64,000 bases of DNA, taken from positions 558,001 to 622,000 of the forward strand of contig NZ_QQTY01000003.1 of NCBI RefSeq assembly GCF_003670115.1, given 5' to 3'. How positions within the stretch are numbered: position 1 is the first letter of the stretch; each line of letters begins with the position of its first letter. The DNA comes from Natronorubrum halophilum. Lineage in GTDB: Archaea; Halobacteriota; Halobacteria; Halobacteriales; Natrialbaceae. Of this stretch, positions 62,892 through 64,000 are shown one piece after another. The translations under genes were made by a program, and so were the position numbers. The notes beneath the pieces were generated by a model, which made no database searches, was not told the origin of the DNA, and saw only the letters and a list, made by a program, of their open reading frames with translations.

Positions 62892-63369
62892 ACCACTGAC
62901 CGGTCGAATCCGGAAGATTCCCTGTGGGACAACCTGCTCAAGGACGCGCGAGCCATCGCCGAGGACGGCTGGGACGCTGTCGTCCTCGAGCCGGTCGAGG
63001 AGGCCGAGCGAACCGGACTCGACGTCGACGTTACCGTCGAGGAGTACGAACTTGTCGCCGAACTCATCGATGACGGGGACGTCATGATTTCCGGGGCCGA
63101 CGTCTACTATCGACCGCTCGCCGAGGAGGATAGTGACCGGCGAGTCGCCTTCACGGCCGAACGCGATGAGGTGAGTGAGACAGCTGTCTTCGTCCCGCTC
63201 TCCTACGACATTGAAGACTGCCGATCGGTCTTCGAGACGCCGCTCGTTGAGGAGCAACTGCTGGTTCACGTGACGGCTGACCCGACGACGGATGGATCAT
63301 TTTCTCCCACGACGCCCCGTCCCTGTTCCTCGAGGAAACGGACGCTCGTCAGTGGAGCGCGAAGTGATC
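62892..63369 (+). pseudogene. Decayed acidic haloarchaeal gene
   Basis: The plus-strand frame from TTDRSNPEDSLWDNLLKDAR through AERTGLDVDVTVEEYELVAE, SGADVYYRPLAEEDSDRRVA and ETAVFVPLSYDIEDCRSVFE is strongly acidic and coherent, but has no start codon in frame. Near 63280 a frameshift moves the reading to WIIFSHDAPSLFLEETDARQ and a stop at about 63367. It looks like a common haloarchaeal hypothetical protein whose start and frame were lost; I cannot name the family with certainty. Confidence 0.6.
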
Positions 63370-63381
63370 GGTGGTCGGAGC

Positions 63382-63456
63382 TATAGTAGCCATTGAAAGT
63401 CACTGCACACCCGACCGCACGATTGCTGTGCGATCAGTATCAGTAGTTGATATCAC
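63382..63456. repeat. Dispersed palindromic repeat, copy C
   Basis: TATAGTAGCCATTGAAAGTC ... CGCACGATTGCTGTGCGATC ... CAGTAGTTGATATC: the same ends and core as copies A and B, with a less regular right arm. It lies 15 bp behind the decayed gene. Confidence 0.65.
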
Positions 63457-63547
63457 GGTTTCTTTACCAAGAGTTGGACGTGAAACTCGCGGCAAGTACA
63501 GGTGAAGAACATAGCGAGTGTCCATCTCGGAGGTTTCTGGCAGATCG

Positions 63548-63943
63548 TCATTGCTCGTCGTCCCGGATGACCATCACCTTGACCCGATTTACGCCGTCAA
63601 AGTCGCGGAGTCGGTAGGTGAGGTTACGTACCTGCTCGACTGGTCCCCGACAAAACAGTGATTCGAGGCACCACTCCCCTTGGTGCGTATGACTCGTATT
63701 GAGAATAACGTCTTGGTACCCGTGTTGGACTGCGTGGAGTTCCTGTATCACCTCGTGGTGGCGATAATCGAACGCGACGAGCGCGACGATCTCCCCGCTT
63801 GTCTCTTCAAGGCGGGAGTGAGACTCGATGTATTCCAGCATCGCTTCTCGGACCGCTCGCGACCTGTTTTCGAGGTCCTGTTCTTGCCAGACTCGGTCGA
63901 ACTCTTCGACTACTTCGTCTGGAATATTGAAACTCGTTCGCAT
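63548..63943 (-). CDS. nikR: Nickel-responsive regulator NikR
   Basis: 131 residues. An N-terminal ribbon-helix-helix (MRTSFNIPDEVVEEFDRVWQ ... NRSRAVREAMLEYI) is followed by an ACT-like metal-sensing domain with RHHEVIQELHAVQHGYQDVI and the ligand motif SHTHQGEWCLES, in which the two His and the Cys correspond to the high-affinity nickel site of NikR. It represses nickel uptake genes when nickel is abundant; no transporter is in the window, but the gene lies at the edge. Confidence 0.92.
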   Translation of the reverse strand: MRTSFNIPDEVVEEFDRVWQEQDLENRSRAVREAMLEYIESHSRLEETSGEIVALVAFDYRHHEVIQELHAVQHGYQDVILNTSHTHQGEWCLESLFCRGPVEQVRNLTYRLRDFDGVNRVKVMVIRDDEQ

Positions 63944-64000
63944 AGTTACTGGCTCGTCGGGATTCTACAAGAAGTTCTCGTATGACGATTCACCCATTTC

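Noticed and set aside
1-64000. CRISPR array, prophage or restriction/defence island
   Set aside because: No regularly spaced direct repeats, cas genes, phage structural genes or restriction-modification motifs were seen; the GIY-YIG-like gene alone is not sufficient.

Overview
This window is chromosomal or megaplasmid DNA of a halophilic archaeon (class Halobacteria). The signs are a TFB with an N-terminal zinc ribbon, an Orc1/Cdc6 remnant, HTH-10/bat-type and DUF7344-type regulators, very acidic proteins, TATA boxes about 27 nt upstream of start codons (leaderless genes), Tat/lipobox secretion signals, and haloarchaeal IS6, IS5 and IS1595 elements. Genus cannot be fixed from the sequence. 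No rRNA, tRNA, CRISPR array or replication origin was recognised.

Layout. 0-7 kb: a cut alpha/beta hydrolase, a DUF2270 membrane protein, a complete ABC importer operon of the nitrate/sulfonate/taurine type, a lipoprotein, a metallo-beta-lactamase-fold hydrolase and another alpha/beta hydrolase. 7-10.4 kb: gene-poor, with decayed IS6 copies. 10.4-15.6 kb: a sugar-acid island with KDP(G/Gal) aldolase, KD(G/Gal) kinase, an SDR dehydrogenase, a galactonate-type dehydratase and an IclR regulator. Together these fit a De Ley-Doudoroff (galactose oxidation) branch, with a recurring TTTCC-N5-GGAAA-like motif between the genes. 16-24.5 kb: TFB, UspA, a TetR-P450 pair, a methyltransferase facing a FilR1-type regulator, DUF4260, a PPOX flavin-fold protein and a wHTH protein, separated by more IS6 remnants. 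24.8-30.5 kb: a GMC oxidoreductase with a Tat-exported partner subunit, a divergent IclR regulator and an acyl-CoA ligase.

31-41 kb: a damaged surface-sugar region. One UDP-glucose dehydrogenase is truncated at an IS1595 element, an NDP-sugar epimerase has lost its middle, and an FGGY kinase has lost its N-terminus exactly at the stop codon of an intact second UDP-glucose dehydrogenase. UppP and a nucleotidyltransferase are intact. 41-52 kb: signalling and regulatory genes (histidine kinase, a multi-PAS HTH-10 protein, DUF7344 proteins) mixed with IS5 elements, a TrmB-Orc1/Cdc6 chimeric pseudogene, and two very small genes (a 46-residue zinc ribbon and a 57-residue membrane protein).

52-59 kb is a potassium-uptake region: one intact TrkA, two TrkH, small membrane partners, a UspA-TrkA deletion fusion, and an Lrp/AsnC regulator fused to an RCK_C domain. 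59.6-64 kb: an amino-acid permease carrying universal-stress domains, its AsnC-type neighbour, a decayed gene and NikR.

Overall the window looks like accessory DNA that has been reworked by IS activity and deletion. At least six IS6 copies of two lineages, in different stages of decay, three copies of a dispersed palindromic repeat, and several deletion-joined pseudogenes sit between otherwise coherent metabolic and transport operons.
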